Notes: generated from the sequence alone by a model not told the origin. 64,000 nt of DNA from Nitrospira sp. MA-1 (GCA_032139905.1 JAQJDB010000006.1:124001-188000), one strand, 5' to 3'. Counted from the stretch's first letter, positions 27,087 through 37,627 are shown. Made by a program: numbers and translations.

Positions 27087-27407
27087 TTAATACCTGGGAA
27101 CGGATTGATCGATCTCAATGGACCAGGCTTCAATTCCTCCAATCAGGTTTTTGACATTCGAGAATCCCTGTTGCAAAAGAAACCCTACGGCATCGGCGCT
27201 CCGCATTCCTTTATGACAGTACGCGACAATTTCAGCACTCGGGTCCAATTGTTTCAGGGAATGAGGAACCTGGCCCAAGGGAATCAGAACGGATCCCTCT
27301 ATTTTTGCAATGGAGTACTCATGAGGTTCGCGTACATCCAATAAAAAAATCTGATCGCCTTTATCCATGCGCGCTTTTAAGTCGCGGACGGTGATGGTGT
27401 AACTCAT
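27087..27407 (-). CDS. Single-domain rhodanese-like protein
   Basis: 106 residues comprising one rhodanese domain: 'FLLDVREPHEYSIAKIEGSVLIPLGQVP', active-site cysteine in 'AYCHKGMRS', and 'GFSNVKNLIGGIEAWS'. Such proteins carry sulfane sulfur as a persulfide. Cytoplasmic, as no signal peptide is seen. It is divergently arranged with asnS, with about 110 bases between the two starts. Confidence 0.92.
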   Translation of the reverse strand: MSYTITVRDLKARMDKGDQIFLLDVREPHEYSIAKIEGSVLIPLGQVPHSLKQLDPSAEIVAYCHKGMRSADAVGFLLQQGFSNVKNLIGGIEAWSIEIDQSVPRY

Positions 27408-27517
27408 ATTGAAAGCCTCCTTACGTTTCTTAAGTAACTCCTTGTAGTCGAATCATCATAGCGGCTGAATTTTCGGGGTGTCAATTCCTTCTTCCTGCGA
27501 GTGAGAGGAGCAGAATA

Positions 27518-28819
27518 ATGTCAGAACTGCCGGTCGTGTCGATTGAACACATTGCAAAGTTTGAAGGACAGGATATTACCATCAAGGGATGGATCCGCAA
27601 CCGCCGTTCAAGTGGAAAGTTAAGTTTTTTGACGCTGCGGGATGGCACTGGAGATCTTCAGGCCATCCTAAGCAAGGCAGAAGTAGGAGAAGATCAATTT
27701 ATCTTGAGCGGACAATTAACCCAGGAGTCTTCCGTCGTACTTGCCGGGAAGCCACGGAAGGATGTCCGTGCCCCGGGTGGATTCGAGCTGGATGTGTCGA
27801 AAATTCAGGTTATTCAAATTGCCGAACCCTTTCCAATCCAACCGAAGGAACATGGCACCGGATTTCTGATGGAGTATCGGCATCTGTGGCTGCGTTCACG
27901 ACGTCAACATGCCATTTTACGAGTTCGCCATGAAATCATTCGGACCTGTCGAAATTTTTTTGATGATCGAGGTTTTACCTTAATTGATACGCCGATTTTC
28001 ACCCCAAACGCCTGTGAGGGCACCACGACCTTATTCCAAACTCAATATTTTGACCAGGTAGCTTACCTGGCGCAAAGCGGGCAATTATATGGAGAAGCGG
28101 CGGCGGCGGCTTTTGGAAAAATATACTGTTTCGGCCCAACCTTTCGAGCTGAAAAATCAAAAACCCGACGACACCTGATGGAGTTTTGGATGGTGGAGCC
28201 GGAAATGGCATATGCCGACCTACCGGATGCCATGCAACTGGCGGAGGAACTGGTTTCCACAGTCATTCAGCGGGTGGTCGATACTCGCCGACCTGAATTG
28301 GAAATCCTAGAGCGGGATATTCCTAAATTAGAAGCCATGGTCAGGCCCTTTCCACGAATAACCTATGAGGAGGCCCTGACGCGTCTTCAGCAGAAGGGGG
28401 TCGCCATTCAATTTGGTGACGATTTCGGAGCGGATGACGAAACATCTTTGGCTCAAGAATTTGATCGTCCGGTGATTGTTCACCGTTATCCGGCTGCCGC
28501 TAAAGCCTTTTATATGGCTAAAGATCCAGAGAGGCCGGATTTGGCGTTATGTATGGATATGCTCGCCCCTGAGGGATATGGAGAAATTATTGGAGGGGGA
28601 CAACGAATTCATGATTTGGATGAATTGCTGAAGCAGATTCAAGCTCACGACCTTCCTCAAGAAGCCTTTAAGTGGTATATAGATCTGCGGCGATATGGGA
28701 CGGTTCCTCATGCTGGTTTTGGAATGGGAATTGAACGGGTCGTTGCCTGGATTTGTGGGTTAGACCATGTTCGAGAAACGATTCCTTTCCCCAGGATGCT
28801 CTATACGTTGTATCCTTAG
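27518..28819 (+). CDS. asnS: Asparaginyl-tRNA synthetase
   Basis: 433 residues, class IIb. An N-terminal OB-fold anticodon-binding domain ('[24 protein letters not shown]') is followed by the catalytic core with '[15 protein letters not shown]', '[30 protein letters not shown]', '[14 protein letters not shown]' and motif 3 '[16 protein letters not shown]'. The 'EGTTTLF' and 'AQSGQLY' segments favour AsnRS over AspRS. GAGAGGAG precedes the ATG. Confidence 0.95.
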   Translation: MSELPVVSIEHIAKFEGQDITIKGWIRNRRSSGKLSFLTLRDGTGDLQAILSKAEVGEDQFILSGQLTQESSVVLAGKPRKDVRAPGGFELDVSKIQVIQIAEPFPIQPKEHGTGFLMEYRHLWLRSRRQHAILRVRHEIIRTCRNFFDDRGFTLIDTPIFTPNACEGTTTLFQTQYFDQVAYLAQSGQLYGEAAAAAFGKIYCFGPTFRAEKSKTRRHLMEFWMVEPEMAYADLPDAMQLAEELVSTVIQRVVDTRRPELEILERDIPKLEAMVRPFPRITYEEALTRLQQKGVAIQFGDDFGADDETSLAQEFDRPVIVHRYPAAAKAFYMAKDPERPDLALCMDMLAPEGYGEIIGGGQRIHDLDELLKQIQAHDLPQEAFKWYIDLRRYGTVPHAGFGMGIERVVAWICGLDHVRETIPFPRMLYTLYP

Positions 28820-28921
28820 AATGTCTATTGGGAATGACCTTGAGGTTCCCAAATATTTTTGGCACGGCTCCTGAATTTCTTTTTCCCTAGCTCCTGCCTT
28901 TTCACAGCATTTTTTGAATGC

Positions 28922-28949
28922 TTGACATCATTGGCAAGGGTTGTATACT
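28922..28949 (+). promoter_or_regulatory. Sigma-70-type promoter of the dcw cluster
   Basis: TTGACA at 28922-28927 and TATACT at 28944-28949 with a 16-base spacer. The start is expected near 28956, exactly at the MraZ-type boxes, about 55 bases before rsmH. Confidence 0.7.
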
Positions 28950-28956
28950 TCCAGGT

Positions 28957-28971
28957 GTGGGAGGAAGTGGG
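28957..28971 (+). promoter_or_regulatory. Pair of MraZ-type GTGGG boxes
   Basis: GTGGG at 28957-28961 and again at 28967-28971, a ten-base period with five-base spacing. MraZ binds tandem TGGGN repeats with this spacing just downstream of dcw promoters. Only two copies are seen; three or four are more usual. No mraZ gene lies between asnS and rsmH, so the regulator would have to be encoded elsewhere. Confidence 0.55.
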
Positions 28972-29011
28972 GTGATTTCCACATGTATTGTAAAAATGAA
29001 ACAAATCATGA

Positions 29012-29926
29012 ATGAATGATGTTCATATACCGGTACTCGTCGAGGAAATCAGTTTTTGGCTTAATCCGCTTCCTGGTGGGGTCTATGTAGATTGTACAGT
29101 GGGATTGGGTGGAACGTCGCTGAAATTACTGGAAAAGTCTGGGAAAAATGCTCATATTATTGGTTTGGATCGTGATTATCAAGCCGTTGCTATTGCGAAA
29201 AAGACATTAAGTGAATATGAATCATCAGTAAATATAGAACATGGGAATTTCTCCCACATCAAAGATGTGGTTCAGAAGTCCGGCTATGAAAAAGTTGACG
29301 GGGTTGTGTTCGATTTAGGGGTGTCTTCTATGCAGTTGGACCAACCAGAGCGGGGCTTTAGTTTTTCCCAAAGTGGGCCATTGGATATGCGAATGGATCA
29401 AACTCAGAAGGTGACCGCAGCTGATTTGGTAAATCACCTCCCGGAAAAAGAGTTAGCGGATGTCATTTTTACGTATGGTGAAGAACGGTATTCACGTCGA
29501 ATCGCCCGTGCAATTGTGCAGGCCAGAAACGTCAGTCTTATTCAAACCACCCAGGCCCTGGTAGCTGTTCTTGAGGGCGCGCTGCCCTATGCTTACAAAA
29601 AGGGGCGCTTACATTTTGCCACTAGAACCTTTCAGGCTCTTCGAATACGCGTGAATCGGGAATTGGATTTGATTGAGCCGGCCCTACGAGATGCTGTCGA
29701 TCTGTTGAAGGAAGGCGGAAGGGTGTGTGTCGTGGCGTTTCACTCGTTGGAAGATCGTATTGTGAAACAAACGTTTCGTTCTATGGCAAAGAGAGAGCAT
29801 CCAAGCGTTGCATTGCTAGTCAAGAAACCTGTGATTCCAAGTGTACTGGAAATTCAACAAAATCCTCGTGCCAGAAGCGCTAAGTTACGTGTGGCCGAGC
29901 GCCTTCCGGAAGGAGTAACCCTATGA
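29012..29926 (+). CDS. rsmH: 16S rRNA (cytosine-1402-N4)-methyltransferase RsmH (MraW)
   Basis: 304 residues. 'HIPVLVEEISFWLNPLPGGVYVDCTVGLGGTS' is the family start with its SAM site; 'VVFDLGVSSMQLDQPERGFSF' and 'LDMRMDQTQ' follow. 'YGEERYSRRIARAIV', 'HFATRTFQALRIRVNREL' and 'VVAFHSLEDRIVKQTF' complete the core. It is the first gene of the cluster and overlaps ftsL by four bases (ATGA). Confidence 0.96.
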   Translation: MNDVHIPVLVEEISFWLNPLPGGVYVDCTVGLGGTSLKLLEKSGKNAHIIGLDRDYQAVAIAKKTLSEYESSVNIEHGNFSHIKDVVQKSGYEKVDGVVFDLGVSSMQLDQPERGFSFSQSGPLDMRMDQTQKVTAADLVNHLPEKELADVIFTYGEERYSRRIARAIVQARNVSLIQTTQALVAVLEGALPYAYKKGRLHFATRTFQALRIRVNRELDLIEPALRDAVDLLKEGGRVCVVAFHSLEDRIVKQTFRSMAKREHPSVALLVKKPVIPSVLEIQQNPRARSAKLRVAERLPEGVTL

Positions 29927-30270
29927 GGAAAACTGTGTTCCTTGGCGTCATGATTCTTTTGGGGGTGTGGTGTCTCCTGTATGTTGGGGTCAAGATAGAC
30001 ATGTGGCGCCTAGGGTATGCCATTGAAGAGCTGGAATCTCAGCGTGCGGAATTCAAGAAACAGCAGGAAGGCTTGCAGGTTCGGCTGTCACAGTTAACGG
30101 ATCCCCAACGAGTCGCTCAACGGGCGCAAAGTCAATTGGGACTCACCGTAGCTCAGGAGGGGCAGATTGTGATGGTCTCCCTGGATACATTACCCCCGTC
30201 TGAATCTGGTGAAAATTTTCCTGTTCGTTTAGTCCGTGAATTTTCCGATACCATCGTGAGCCTTCCGTGA
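29923..30270 (+). CDS. ftsL: Cell division protein FtsL-like
   Basis: 115 residues. One N-terminal membrane helix (VFLGVMILLGVWCLLYVGV), then a coiled coil ('AIEELESQRAEFKKQQEGLQ') and 'LTDPQRVAQRAQSQLGL', the typical FtsL segment. It bridges FtsQ/FtsB and FtsW/FtsI at the septum. The assignment rests on position between rsmH and ftsI as much as on sequence, because FtsL is poorly conserved. Overlaps both neighbours by four bases. Confidence 0.85.
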   Translation: MRKTVFLGVMILLGVWCLLYVGVKIDMWRLGYAIEELESQRAEFKKQQEGLQVRLSQLTDPQRVAQRAQSQLGLTVAQEGQIVMVSLDTLPPSESGENFPVRLVREFSDTIVSLP

Positions 30271-32036
30271 AAAATCCCTCACCGGACATTCATCCCGTCT
30301 GTCGAATCCGAAGTGGCATTGTGTGTTTGGGGCTCCTTTGCGGGTTTGCGCTTATTGGTTGTCGACTTTTTTACCTACAGGTCCTTCAAGCGGATGTTGG
30401 GGCCCATCAGGCACAACAGCAACACGAAAAGACCGTGGTGGTTCAACCAGATCGAGGGGTAATTGTTGACAGCCAAGGACATCCATTGGCTCTCAATGTG
30501 GAAGTGGCATCCTTATATGTGAGGCCACCGTCCTTGAATGATCCACAACGAGTTGCCCGGTCATTAGCGCCGATCTTGCAGATGCCGGCCAAGGAATTAC
30601 GTGACCTGTTCACACGAAATCAGCCTTACGTTTGGGTTAAACGCAATATTCCGGAATCCGTCGTCAAGGAATTAGAGGCCTTGAATATATCAGGATTGGG
30701 GTTGACCAAAGAACCGCATCGTTTTTATCCGAAGGGAGAATTGGTCTCTCATCTCGTGGGGTTTGCCGGAATTGATAGCCAGGGCTTGGAAGGGGTGGAA
30801 CTTCAATATGAATCCTATCTACGGGGTGAAAAAAACCTGGTGAAATACCAAAGGGACGCGTTGGGCAGAAAGCTTGCTTCACCCCCAAGTCATGATTCCG
30901 TCCCCTTGTCGACTGGGTACCATCTCACTTTGACTATTGATGAGGTTGTTCAATTTATTGCGGAGGCGGAGTTGGCGCAAGCCTTAAAGCAAAGCGGTGC
31001 GAAGTCTGGAAGCATTGTGATTATGGATCCCTTAACCGGGGCGATTCTGGCGTGGGCACTTCATCCCACCTTTGACCCTAATCACCTAGGGCAGTTTTCC
31101 ACGCAGGATTGGCGCAATCGAGTGGTGACGGATTCCTATGAGCCGGGGTCAACGTTAAAGATTGTGGTGGCAGCGGCGGCGCTTGAAGAGGGGGTGATGT
31201 CCCCAGACACGTTAATCTATGGTGGTGATGGAAAGATGTCGGTGGCGGGGACGATTGTCCATGATCCGGCAAAAACCAGTTGGATGACGTTTTCCGAAGC
31301 GTTGGCGCAATCGAGTAATGTGGGTGCGATCAAAGTCGCAATGGAACTCGGGCAAGGCAGGGTATTTCGGTATTTGAAAGCATTTGGATTTGGAGAAAAA
31401 ACGGAAATTGATCTCCCGGGAGAATCCTCAGGGATTCTCCGAGACCCCAACAAATGGAGTGGTCGAAGCCTCTCTTCAATTGCCATGGGGCAAGAAATCG
31501 CCGTCACCCCGATACAAATGGTCACGGCCATGTCGGTAGTGGCTAATGGTGGTTGGCTGATGACGCCGTACGTTGTCTCCTCGATCCTGGACTCCCACGG
31601 ACAGGCCGTGCTGACAAAAGATCCGCAACCCAAACGGCGACCCATCTCCCTTGAAACAACCACTACGTTAACTCGGATTCTCGAAGCCGCGGTAGAGGTA
31701 GGAACCGGCAAACGGGCCAGGCTTGCCGGTTATCGAGCTGCGGGCAAGACCGGGACCGCTCAAAAAATTGACCCGAAAACCGGGTCCTACTCATCTTCGC
31801 AAGTGATTGCCTCATTTGTCGGATTCGCACCAGTCGAGCGGCCACGCCTTGCCATGTTAGTCGTCATTGATGAACCGACGATCGGGAACTGGGGGGGAGA
31901 AATTGCCGCTCCGGTCTTTCGAAAGGTCGCAGAGCGAGTCTTGCCCCATTTAGGAGTGTTGCCCGGTGGATCCGCAGTTATTCGGACAGCAGCGGCCAAT
32001 TCGCCCATTCCTTCACCGCAGCCTATTGTGCAGTAA
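30267..32036 (+). CDS. ftsI: Peptidoglycan transpeptidase FtsI (PBP3, class B PBP)
   Basis: 589 residues from GTG 30267 (GTGA overlap with ftsL). One N-terminal membrane helix, then the dimerisation/pedestal domain ('DRGVIVDSQGHPLALNVEV', 'RFYPKGELVSHLVGFAG'). Transpeptidase motifs are intact: S295-T-L-K298, S349-S-N351 and K494-T-G. No PASTA domains. It cross-links septal peptidoglycan with FtsW. Confidence 0.95.
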   Translation: MKNPSPDIHPVCRIRSGIVCLGLLCGFALIGCRLFYLQVLQADVGAHQAQQQHEKTVVVQPDRGVIVDSQGHPLALNVEVASLYVRPPSLNDPQRVARSLAPILQMPAKELRDLFTRNQPYVWVKRNIPESVVKELEALNISGLGLTKEPHRFYPKGELVSHLVGFAGIDSQGLEGVELQYESYLRGEKNLVKYQRDALGRKLASPPSHDSVPLSTGYHLTLTIDEVVQFIAEAELAQALKQSGAKSGSIVIMDPLTGAILAWALHPTFDPNHLGQFSTQDWRNRVVTDSYEPGSTLKIVVAAAALEEGVMSPDTLIYGGDGKMSVAGTIVHDPAKTSWMTFSEALAQSSNVGAIKVAMELGQGRVFRYLKAFGFGEKTEIDLPGESSGILRDPNKWSGRSLSSIAMGQEIAVTPIQMVTAMSVVANGGWLMTPYVVSSILDSHGQAVLTKDPQPKRRPISLETTTTLTRILEAAVEVGTGKRARLAGYRAAGKTGTAQKIDPKTGSYSSSQVIASFVGFAPVERPRLAMLVVIDEPTIGNWGGEIAAPVFRKVAERVLPHLGVLPGGSAVIRTAAANSPIPSPQPIVQ

Positions 32037-32039
32037 CCT

Positions 32040-33551
32040 GTGACGCTACGAGAGCTTCTTGCCTCATTGGATATGGTGCTAAGTGAAGGAGATCTTCAGC
32101 CTGAGGTTCTGTCCATTACCGAAGACTCCCGGCAAGTAAAGCCTGGTTCGGTATTTGTGGCAATCAAAGGGGAGCACTATGATGGGCATCAGTTTGTGAG
32201 ACAGGCTCAACAACAAGGGGCTGTTGGTGTGGTGGTGGAAGAGGACTTTGAGAGGCATGCCCCACTGGTAGGAGGCGCGACAGCTCTCATTAAAGTGAAA
32301 AACTCTCGAAAGGCGTTGGGTTTGTTGGCGGCAAAATTGTCCGGTCTGCCTTCTGCCCATCTGCACATGGTGGGAGTCACGGGGACGAATGGCAAAACGA
32401 CGGTGACGTATTTAGCCAAATCCCTGCTGGAAGCTCAAGGACATCGTGTGGGGCTGTTGGGAACGGTAGGCTATGTGTTCGGGACCGAACATCGTGCGGC
32501 GTCACATACCACCCCTGCTTCTGTCGAGCTACAGGACATGTTAAAGGCCATGGTGAATGCCGGGTCGGATGCCGCGGTCATGGAAGTTTCTTCCCATGCG
32601 TTGGCTTTAGATCGGATAGCCGGTTGTGAATTCGACATAGTCGTGTTTACCAATCTGACGCAAGACCATTTAGATTTTCATCACACATTGGATGCCTATT
32701 TTCAGGCCAAACTCCGCTTATTTACAGAATGCGTCGATAGCGGACAGAAGACCCGCCCCAAACGAGCCCTTGTCAATGCGGATGATGAACGGGGGCCACT
32801 AATTCTCCAACATTGTTCGATTCCAACTTGGACCTATGGGCTCCATGCCCACGCAGACATCAGAGCGGAAGCCATCCGTCTCTCCATGGGAGGAACGGAC
32901 TTTCGGGTGAACAGTCCCCATGGCCTGTTGAGGATCAAGAGCCAATTGGTGGGCGAGCATAATGTGTCTAATATGTTGGCGGCCATCGGGATTGCACTGG
33001 AAATGGGCATGACGGTTCCGATGATTGAACAAGCCGTGCAGTCAGTGGCGAATGTTCCTGGACGATTTGAACGGATCAATGAAGGCCAACCATTTACGGT
33101 CGTCGTGGATTACGCCCATACCGAAGATGCCCTGTATCGGTTGCTTCGAGCGGCAAAGGCTATTACAGAAGGACGAATCATTACCGTGTTTGGCTGTGGG
33201 GGCGATCGGGATGCCGGGAAAAGACCCAAGATGGGGCAGGTTGCGGCACGACACAGCGATGTGGTGATCGTTACGTCCGATAATCCACGAACGGAAAATC
33301 CTCACACAATCCTGACTCAAATCGAACAGGGGATTAAAGCTCTGCGTCCGGAAGAACGGTGTTCGTATCAGATCATCGCCGATCGAGCCGAAGCCATTCA
33401 TGCCGCAGTGTCAGAAGCCAAGGGCGGAGATCTGTTGTTGATAGCAGGGAAGGGGCATGAAGACTACCAAATTCTTGGCACTCAGAAAATTCATTTTGAT
33501 GATCGTGAAGAAGCCAGGAAGGCGATCCAACGACAGATGAGTTCCAGGTAG
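32040..33551 (+). CDS. murE: UDP-MurNAc-tripeptide synthetase MurE (meso-DAP adding)
   Basis: 503 residues from GTG 32040, three bases after ftsI. Mur-ligase P-loop 'GVTGTNGKTTVTY', central 'FTNLTQDHLDFHHT', and the C-terminal 'VVDYAHTEDAL'. The specificity motif D414-N-P-R417 indicates that meso-diaminopimelate is added, giving a Gram-negative-type wall. Confidence 0.96.
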   Translation: MTLRELLASLDMVLSEGDLQPEVLSITEDSRQVKPGSVFVAIKGEHYDGHQFVRQAQQQGAVGVVVEEDFERHAPLVGGATALIKVKNSRKALGLLAAKLSGLPSAHLHMVGVTGTNGKTTVTYLAKSLLEAQGHRVGLLGTVGYVFGTEHRAASHTTPASVELQDMLKAMVNAGSDAAVMEVSSHALALDRIAGCEFDIVVFTNLTQDHLDFHHTLDAYFQAKLRLFTECVDSGQKTRPKRALVNADDERGPLILQHCSIPTWTYGLHAHADIRAEAIRLSMGGTDFRVNSPHGLLRIKSQLVGEHNVSNMLAAIGIALEMGMTVPMIEQAVQSVANVPGRFERINEGQPFTVVVDYAHTEDALYRLLRAAKAITEGRIITVFGCGGDRDAGKRPKMGQVAARHSDVVIVTSDNPRTENPHTILTQIEQGIKALRPEERCSYQIIADRAEAIHAAVSEAKGGDLLLIAGKGHEDYQILGTQKIHFDDREEARKAIQRQMSSR

Positions 33552-33566
33552 CTCAGACCACCCGAT

Positions 33567-34982
33567 ATGGCAGCTTTTGAGATAGACGAAGTGCTCGATG
33601 CGACTGAGGGAAAGCTGATCCTCCAGGGAGCCCAGAAACGAAAAATGCTTCGAGTGCAAACTGATTCGCGGGAGATTAAATCCGGCGATCTGTTTCTGGC
33701 CTTGAAAGGGGAGAAATTCGATGGCCATGATTTTGTGAAAACGGCCTGCAAACTGGGAGCCCGAGGAGTGATTGTTGAAGGGGCGCGGGCCGGAGAGATG
33801 TTGACGCAGGTGCGTCGGGCTGGCTTGGGTCCCGTCATGGTGGTGGAGGTAAAAAATACTCTGCGAGCCTATCAGGGCCTAGCCAGATTTCATCGATTGC
33901 GTTTTTCAATTCCTGTGGTGGCCATTACCGGCAGCAATGGAAAAACCACGACGAAGGAAATGGTGTATCAAGTCCTGGCGACCCGCTGGCGCGTTCATAA
34001 AACGCAGGAGAATTTTAATAATGCCATCGGCGTACCCAGGACCCTCCTGGGCCTTCACGCCGGACATCAGGCTGCGGTGATTGAAATGGGGGTGGATCAA
34101 GTGGGACAGACCACCCAATTGTGTGACATGACCAGACCGACCGCAGGGGTGATCACCAATGTCGGTCCCGACCATTTGGAATTCTATGGCACGATGGCCA
34201 GGTCGGCGATATCGAAGGCTGAATTATTGGATTGGCTTCCTCAAAGTGATGGTGGGGCAATCCTGAATGCGGACGACCGATATTTTGGAAAGTTTTCCCG
34301 GAAGGCAAAATGCCCTGTGATCTCATTTGGGTTCTCGGCCCAGGCGGATGTTCGTGCGGCCGACTCGGAATGGAACGGCCGGCGAACGGCATTTCGCCTG
34401 TTCTTACCTCATCGTAAATTGGCCAAGAGGGCGAGTGTGCGAATCATGGGCCCGCACAATATTGCCAATGCCCTGGCCGGCGCGGCAGTGGGCTGTGCCA
34501 TGGGGTTGTCGGGCGATGACATTGTTTCTGGATTACATAAATTTCGCCCAGCTCCGATGCGGTCGGAAATTCGCCGGTGGGGTGGAGTGCTGTATCTCTA
34601 CGACTGTTATAACGCCAACCCGGCTTCAGTCAAAGTCGCCTTGGAGTCGTTGGTTGGTCTGAATTCCACTCGTAGGACCATAGCCGTATTGGGGGACATG
34701 CTTGAGTTGGGTCCTAAAGAAGCTCAGTTTCATCAGGAAATTGGACGCGAGGCGGCAAAACTCCATGTGACCCATTTAATTGCCTGTGGGGCGTTTGGAC
34801 ACAACATGTCCGAAGGTGTTCAAAACGTGCACGGACCCACTCAGGTGTCCGTGGTCAGGGATGCCATGGAAGCCGGAGCCTTGCTGAAAACAATGGTGAA
34901 GCGTGGCGATGCCGTCCTCATTAAGGCCTCTCGTGGCGCAAAAATGGAACGGGTGCTCGACGCCGTCCGTCCTGGGTCATAG
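33567..34982 (+). CDS. murF: UDP-MurNAc-pentapeptide synthetase MurF
   Basis: 471 residues, ATP-dependent D-Ala-D-Ala ligase. N-terminal 'DSREIKSGDLFLALKGEKFDGHDFV', P-loop 'AITGSNGKTTTKEMV', then 'TQENFNNAIGVP', 'GVDQVGQTTQL' and 'YDCYNANPASVKVALE'. Starts 15 bases after murE. Confidence 0.96.
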   Translation: MAAFEIDEVLDATEGKLILQGAQKRKMLRVQTDSREIKSGDLFLALKGEKFDGHDFVKTACKLGARGVIVEGARAGEMLTQVRRAGLGPVMVVEVKNTLRAYQGLARFHRLRFSIPVVAITGSNGKTTTKEMVYQVLATRWRVHKTQENFNNAIGVPRTLLGLHAGHQAAVIEMGVDQVGQTTQLCDMTRPTAGVITNVGPDHLEFYGTMARSAISKAELLDWLPQSDGGAILNADDRYFGKFSRKAKCPVISFGFSAQADVRAADSEWNGRRTAFRLFLPHRKLAKRASVRIMGPHNIANALAGAAVGCAMGLSGDDIVSGLHKFRPAPMRSEIRRWGGVLYLYDCYNANPASVKVALESLVGLNSTRRTIAVLGDMLELGPKEAQFHQEIGREAAKLHVTHLIACGAFGHNMSEGVQNVHGPTQVSVVRDAMEAGALLKTMVKRGDAVLIKASRGAKMERVLDAVRPGS

Positions 34983-35112
34983 CCTGCCTGGATCGGGCCG
35001 GATGCCATGGCCAAAGGGGTCTCCGATAGTGAAATGTCTAACTGAAATGATACATGAGCAACGATATCCGGGCGGAGCCTTCTTTCCCTCTCCCCGAAGA
35101 AAGTAAATCCTA

Positions 35113-36189
35113 ATGCTGTATTTATGGCTGTATCCCCTTCATACCGAATTTGCCATCTTCAATGTGTTTCGCTATCTCAGTTTCCGCATTATTTATGCGG
35201 CGGTGACCGCCTTCCTGATTGTGTTTTTCCTTGCTCCTCCCATGATCAAAAAATTGCAATCATTGAAACTGGGGCAAAAAATCCGGACTGATGGCCCGCA
35301 ATCCCATCTTGGAAAATCCGGAACCCCGACGATGGGAGGCCTGCTCATCATCTTTTCGGTTTTGCTCTCAACCGTGTTATGGGCGGATATCACCAATTTC
35401 TATGTCTGGTTGGTTCTCTTGTCGCTGGTGGGTTTCGGGCTGATCGGATTTGTGGATGATTACATTAAAATATTACGGGGCCAATCCAAGGGATTAACGG
35501 CCACACAAAAAATTGTCGGGCAGGTAGGAGTGGCGTTGGGCATTGGGATGTTTTTTTATCTCTCTCCTGGCTATTCCACGGAACTCAGTGTGCCGTTCTT
35601 TAAATCCTTCACTCCGGATTTAGGAGTGCTCTATATCCCCTTTGCCATTCTGGTCATTGTGGGGTGTTCAAATGCGGTGAACCTCACTGACGGGTTGGAT
35701 GGGCTGGCCGTCGGACCGGTCATTATTTCTTCCATGGCCTATACCGTGGTGGCCTGGGCCGTTGGAAATAAATTGGTTTCAGGATATCTCCTTGTCCCTC
35801 ATATCGAAGGAGCGGGGGAACTCGCCATTCTGACGGCCTCTATTGTCGGAGCGGGATTGGGTTTTCTCTGGTTTAACACCTATCCGGCATCCGTCTTCAT
35901 GGGCGATGTGGGATCCTTACCCCTTGGTGCCGCCTTGGGGACGGTGGCAGTGGTGTGCAAGCATGAATTGTTATTGATCCTGGTTGGCGGAGTCTTTGTG
36001 ATGGAGGCGGTGTCGGTGATTTTTCAGGTGGCATCGTTTAAGTCCAGGGGGAAGCGAATTTTCCTTATGGCGCCGTTACACCATCATTTTGAATTGAAGG
36101 GATGGGAAGAACCCAAAGTGGTTGTGCGTTTGTGGATCATTGCGATCATTTTGGGCCTCTTAAGCATTAGCACATTGAAACTACGCTAA
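35113..36189 (+). CDS. mraY: Phospho-MurNAc-pentapeptide transferase MraY
   Basis: 358 residues, ten membrane helices. Signature motifs are '[11 protein letters not shown]', 'GFVDDYIKI' (catalytic Asp pair), '[16 protein letters not shown]', '[15 protein letters not shown]' and '[14 protein letters not shown]'. It makes lipid I at the inner membrane. The 130-base gap after murF carries no gene. Confidence 0.97.
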   Translation: MLYLWLYPLHTEFAIFNVFRYLSFRIIYAAVTAFLIVFFLAPPMIKKLQSLKLGQKIRTDGPQSHLGKSGTPTMGGLLIIFSVLLSTVLWADITNFYVWLVLLSLVGFGLIGFVDDYIKILRGQSKGLTATQKIVGQVGVALGIGMFFYLSPGYSTELSVPFFKSFTPDLGVLYIPFAILVIVGCSNAVNLTDGLDGLAVGPVIISSMAYTVVAWAVGNKLVSGYLLVPHIEGAGELAILTASIVGAGLGFLWFNTYPASVFMGDVGSLPLGAALGTVAVVCKHELLLILVGGVFVMEAVSVIFQVASFKSRGKRIFLMAPLHHHFELKGWEEPKVVVRLWIIAIILGLLSISTLKLR

Positions 36190-36202
36190 TCAGAGGATTG
36201 TT

Positions 36203-37627
36203 GTGGAGCCCTGTGGAGCCATGGAAGCCGTGAAAGTCCCTCCCGTGTTTCCCATTGTGAATTGGCCAAATAAGCGTGTCACGGTGTTTGGTCTCGGACG
36301 AAGCGGCAGGGCGGCTGCCGATCTCCTTCTGGACGTTGGCGCAAGGGTGACGATTGTCGAAGAACACACAATTCAGGATTTTGAGTCCACATCGGCCGCA
36401 TATGGCCTTCGAGGTGCTCAGGTGTTTCGGGGGGATGAAGTCGCCGACGGGTTGAGGGATCTCGAACTCCTGGTCGTCAGTCCAGGAGTCCCCAAGGACC
36501 ATCGTCTTCTCAATGAGATTGGCCAACGGGGCATCCCCATTATTGGGGAAATGGAATTAGCTGGATGGTTTCTTCGTGCTCCCATCATTGCCGTGACCGG
36601 GACCAATGGGAAAAGTACCACGGTACGTCTGATTGGATCGATCCTTCAACAAAGCGGGAAGCGGGCATTTGTGGGCGGAAATCTTGGTATTCCGTTATGC
36701 GAGGCGGTGCCCAAGCGCACGAACCCGTCTTCTACGCCCGACTATGAGTACGTTGTTGCAGAAGTTTCAAGCTTCCAATTAGAAACTATTCACCGGTTTC
36801 GGCCCTGGATTGCCGCATTGTTAAATGTGACGCCCGATCATCTGGATCGACATCCCACTCAGGAAGACTATCAGGCTGCAAAAGAGCGTATTTTTGAAAA
36901 CCAGACGATTCAGGATTGGGCGCTGATTAATGCGGACGATCCTGTGGTGAGAACCATGGCCTTGTCGGCACGGTCAGGCATTTGTGAATTCAGTCTCACC
37001 AAAAAAGTGGAACAGGGTGTCTATCTCGAAGGAGGCGATATTAAGGCCAGAATGCATGGGGAAGATTTGTTATTGGCTTCACGGGATGCTCTTCCGATGC
37101 GGGGAGACCATAATGTGGCGAATGCGATGGCGGCAATGGGGATCGGACTTCTCTGTGGATGTTCAGCAGAGGATATGGTCCGTGCCCTTCAGACTACCCC
37201 GACCTTTGAGCATGCCTTGGAGGTGGTTCGGGAGTGGCAGGGGATCACATTCGTCAATGATTCGAAAGGCACCAATGTGGACGCCACCCTCAAAGCCTTA
37301 CAGAGCTTTCAGGAACCTTTAATTCTGATTCTTGGTGGAAAAGACAAAGGCGGTGATTTTTCGCAGTTGGTTGACAGAATGACACGGCAGGTTAAGGGAG
37401 TGGTGATTATGGGAGAAGCCACTCAAAAAATCCTCAAAGCGTTGGATCAGATCGGACCGCCGGTAGCCCTTGCAACCAGCCTGACGGATGCGGTGTCCCA
37501 GGCCGTGGCCTTCGCGTCCAGGGGGGATGTGGTGTTGTTTTCCCCGGCGTGCGCCAGTTTCGATATGTTTCGGAATTATCATCATCGAGGACTTGAATTT
37601 AAGCGGGTTGTCGGAGAGCTTCAATAA
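36203..37627 (+). CDS. murD: UDP-MurNAc-L-alanine:D-glutamate ligase MurD
   Basis: 474 residues from GTG 36203; ATG 36221 is six codons later and equally possible. Motifs: 'VFGLGRSGRAAADLLLDVGA', P-loop 'VTGTNGKSTTVRL', 'NVTPDHLDRHPTQEDYQAAK', 'FVNDSKGTNVDATLKAL' and 'GGKDKGGDFSQL'. The start of ftsW abuts its stop (TAAATG). Confidence 0.95.
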   Translation: MEPCGAMEAVKVPPVFPIVNWPNKRVTVFGLGRSGRAAADLLLDVGARVTIVEEHTIQDFESTSAAYGLRGAQVFRGDEVADGLRDLELLVVSPGVPKDHRLLNEIGQRGIPIIGEMELAGWFLRAPIIAVTGTNGKSTTVRLIGSILQQSGKRAFVGGNLGIPLCEAVPKRTNPSSTPDYEYVVAEVSSFQLETIHRFRPWIAALLNVTPDHLDRHPTQEDYQAAKERIFENQTIQDWALINADDPVVRTMALSARSGICEFSLTKKVEQGVYLEGGDIKARMHGEDLLLASRDALPMRGDHNVANAMAAMGIGLLCGCSAEDMVRALQTTPTFEHALEVVREWQGITFVNDSKGTNVDATLKALQSFQEPLILILGGKDKGGDFSQLVDRMTRQVKGVVIMGEATQKILKALDQIGPPVALATSLTDAVSQAVAFASRGDVVLFSPACASFDMFRNYHHRGLEFKRVVGELQ

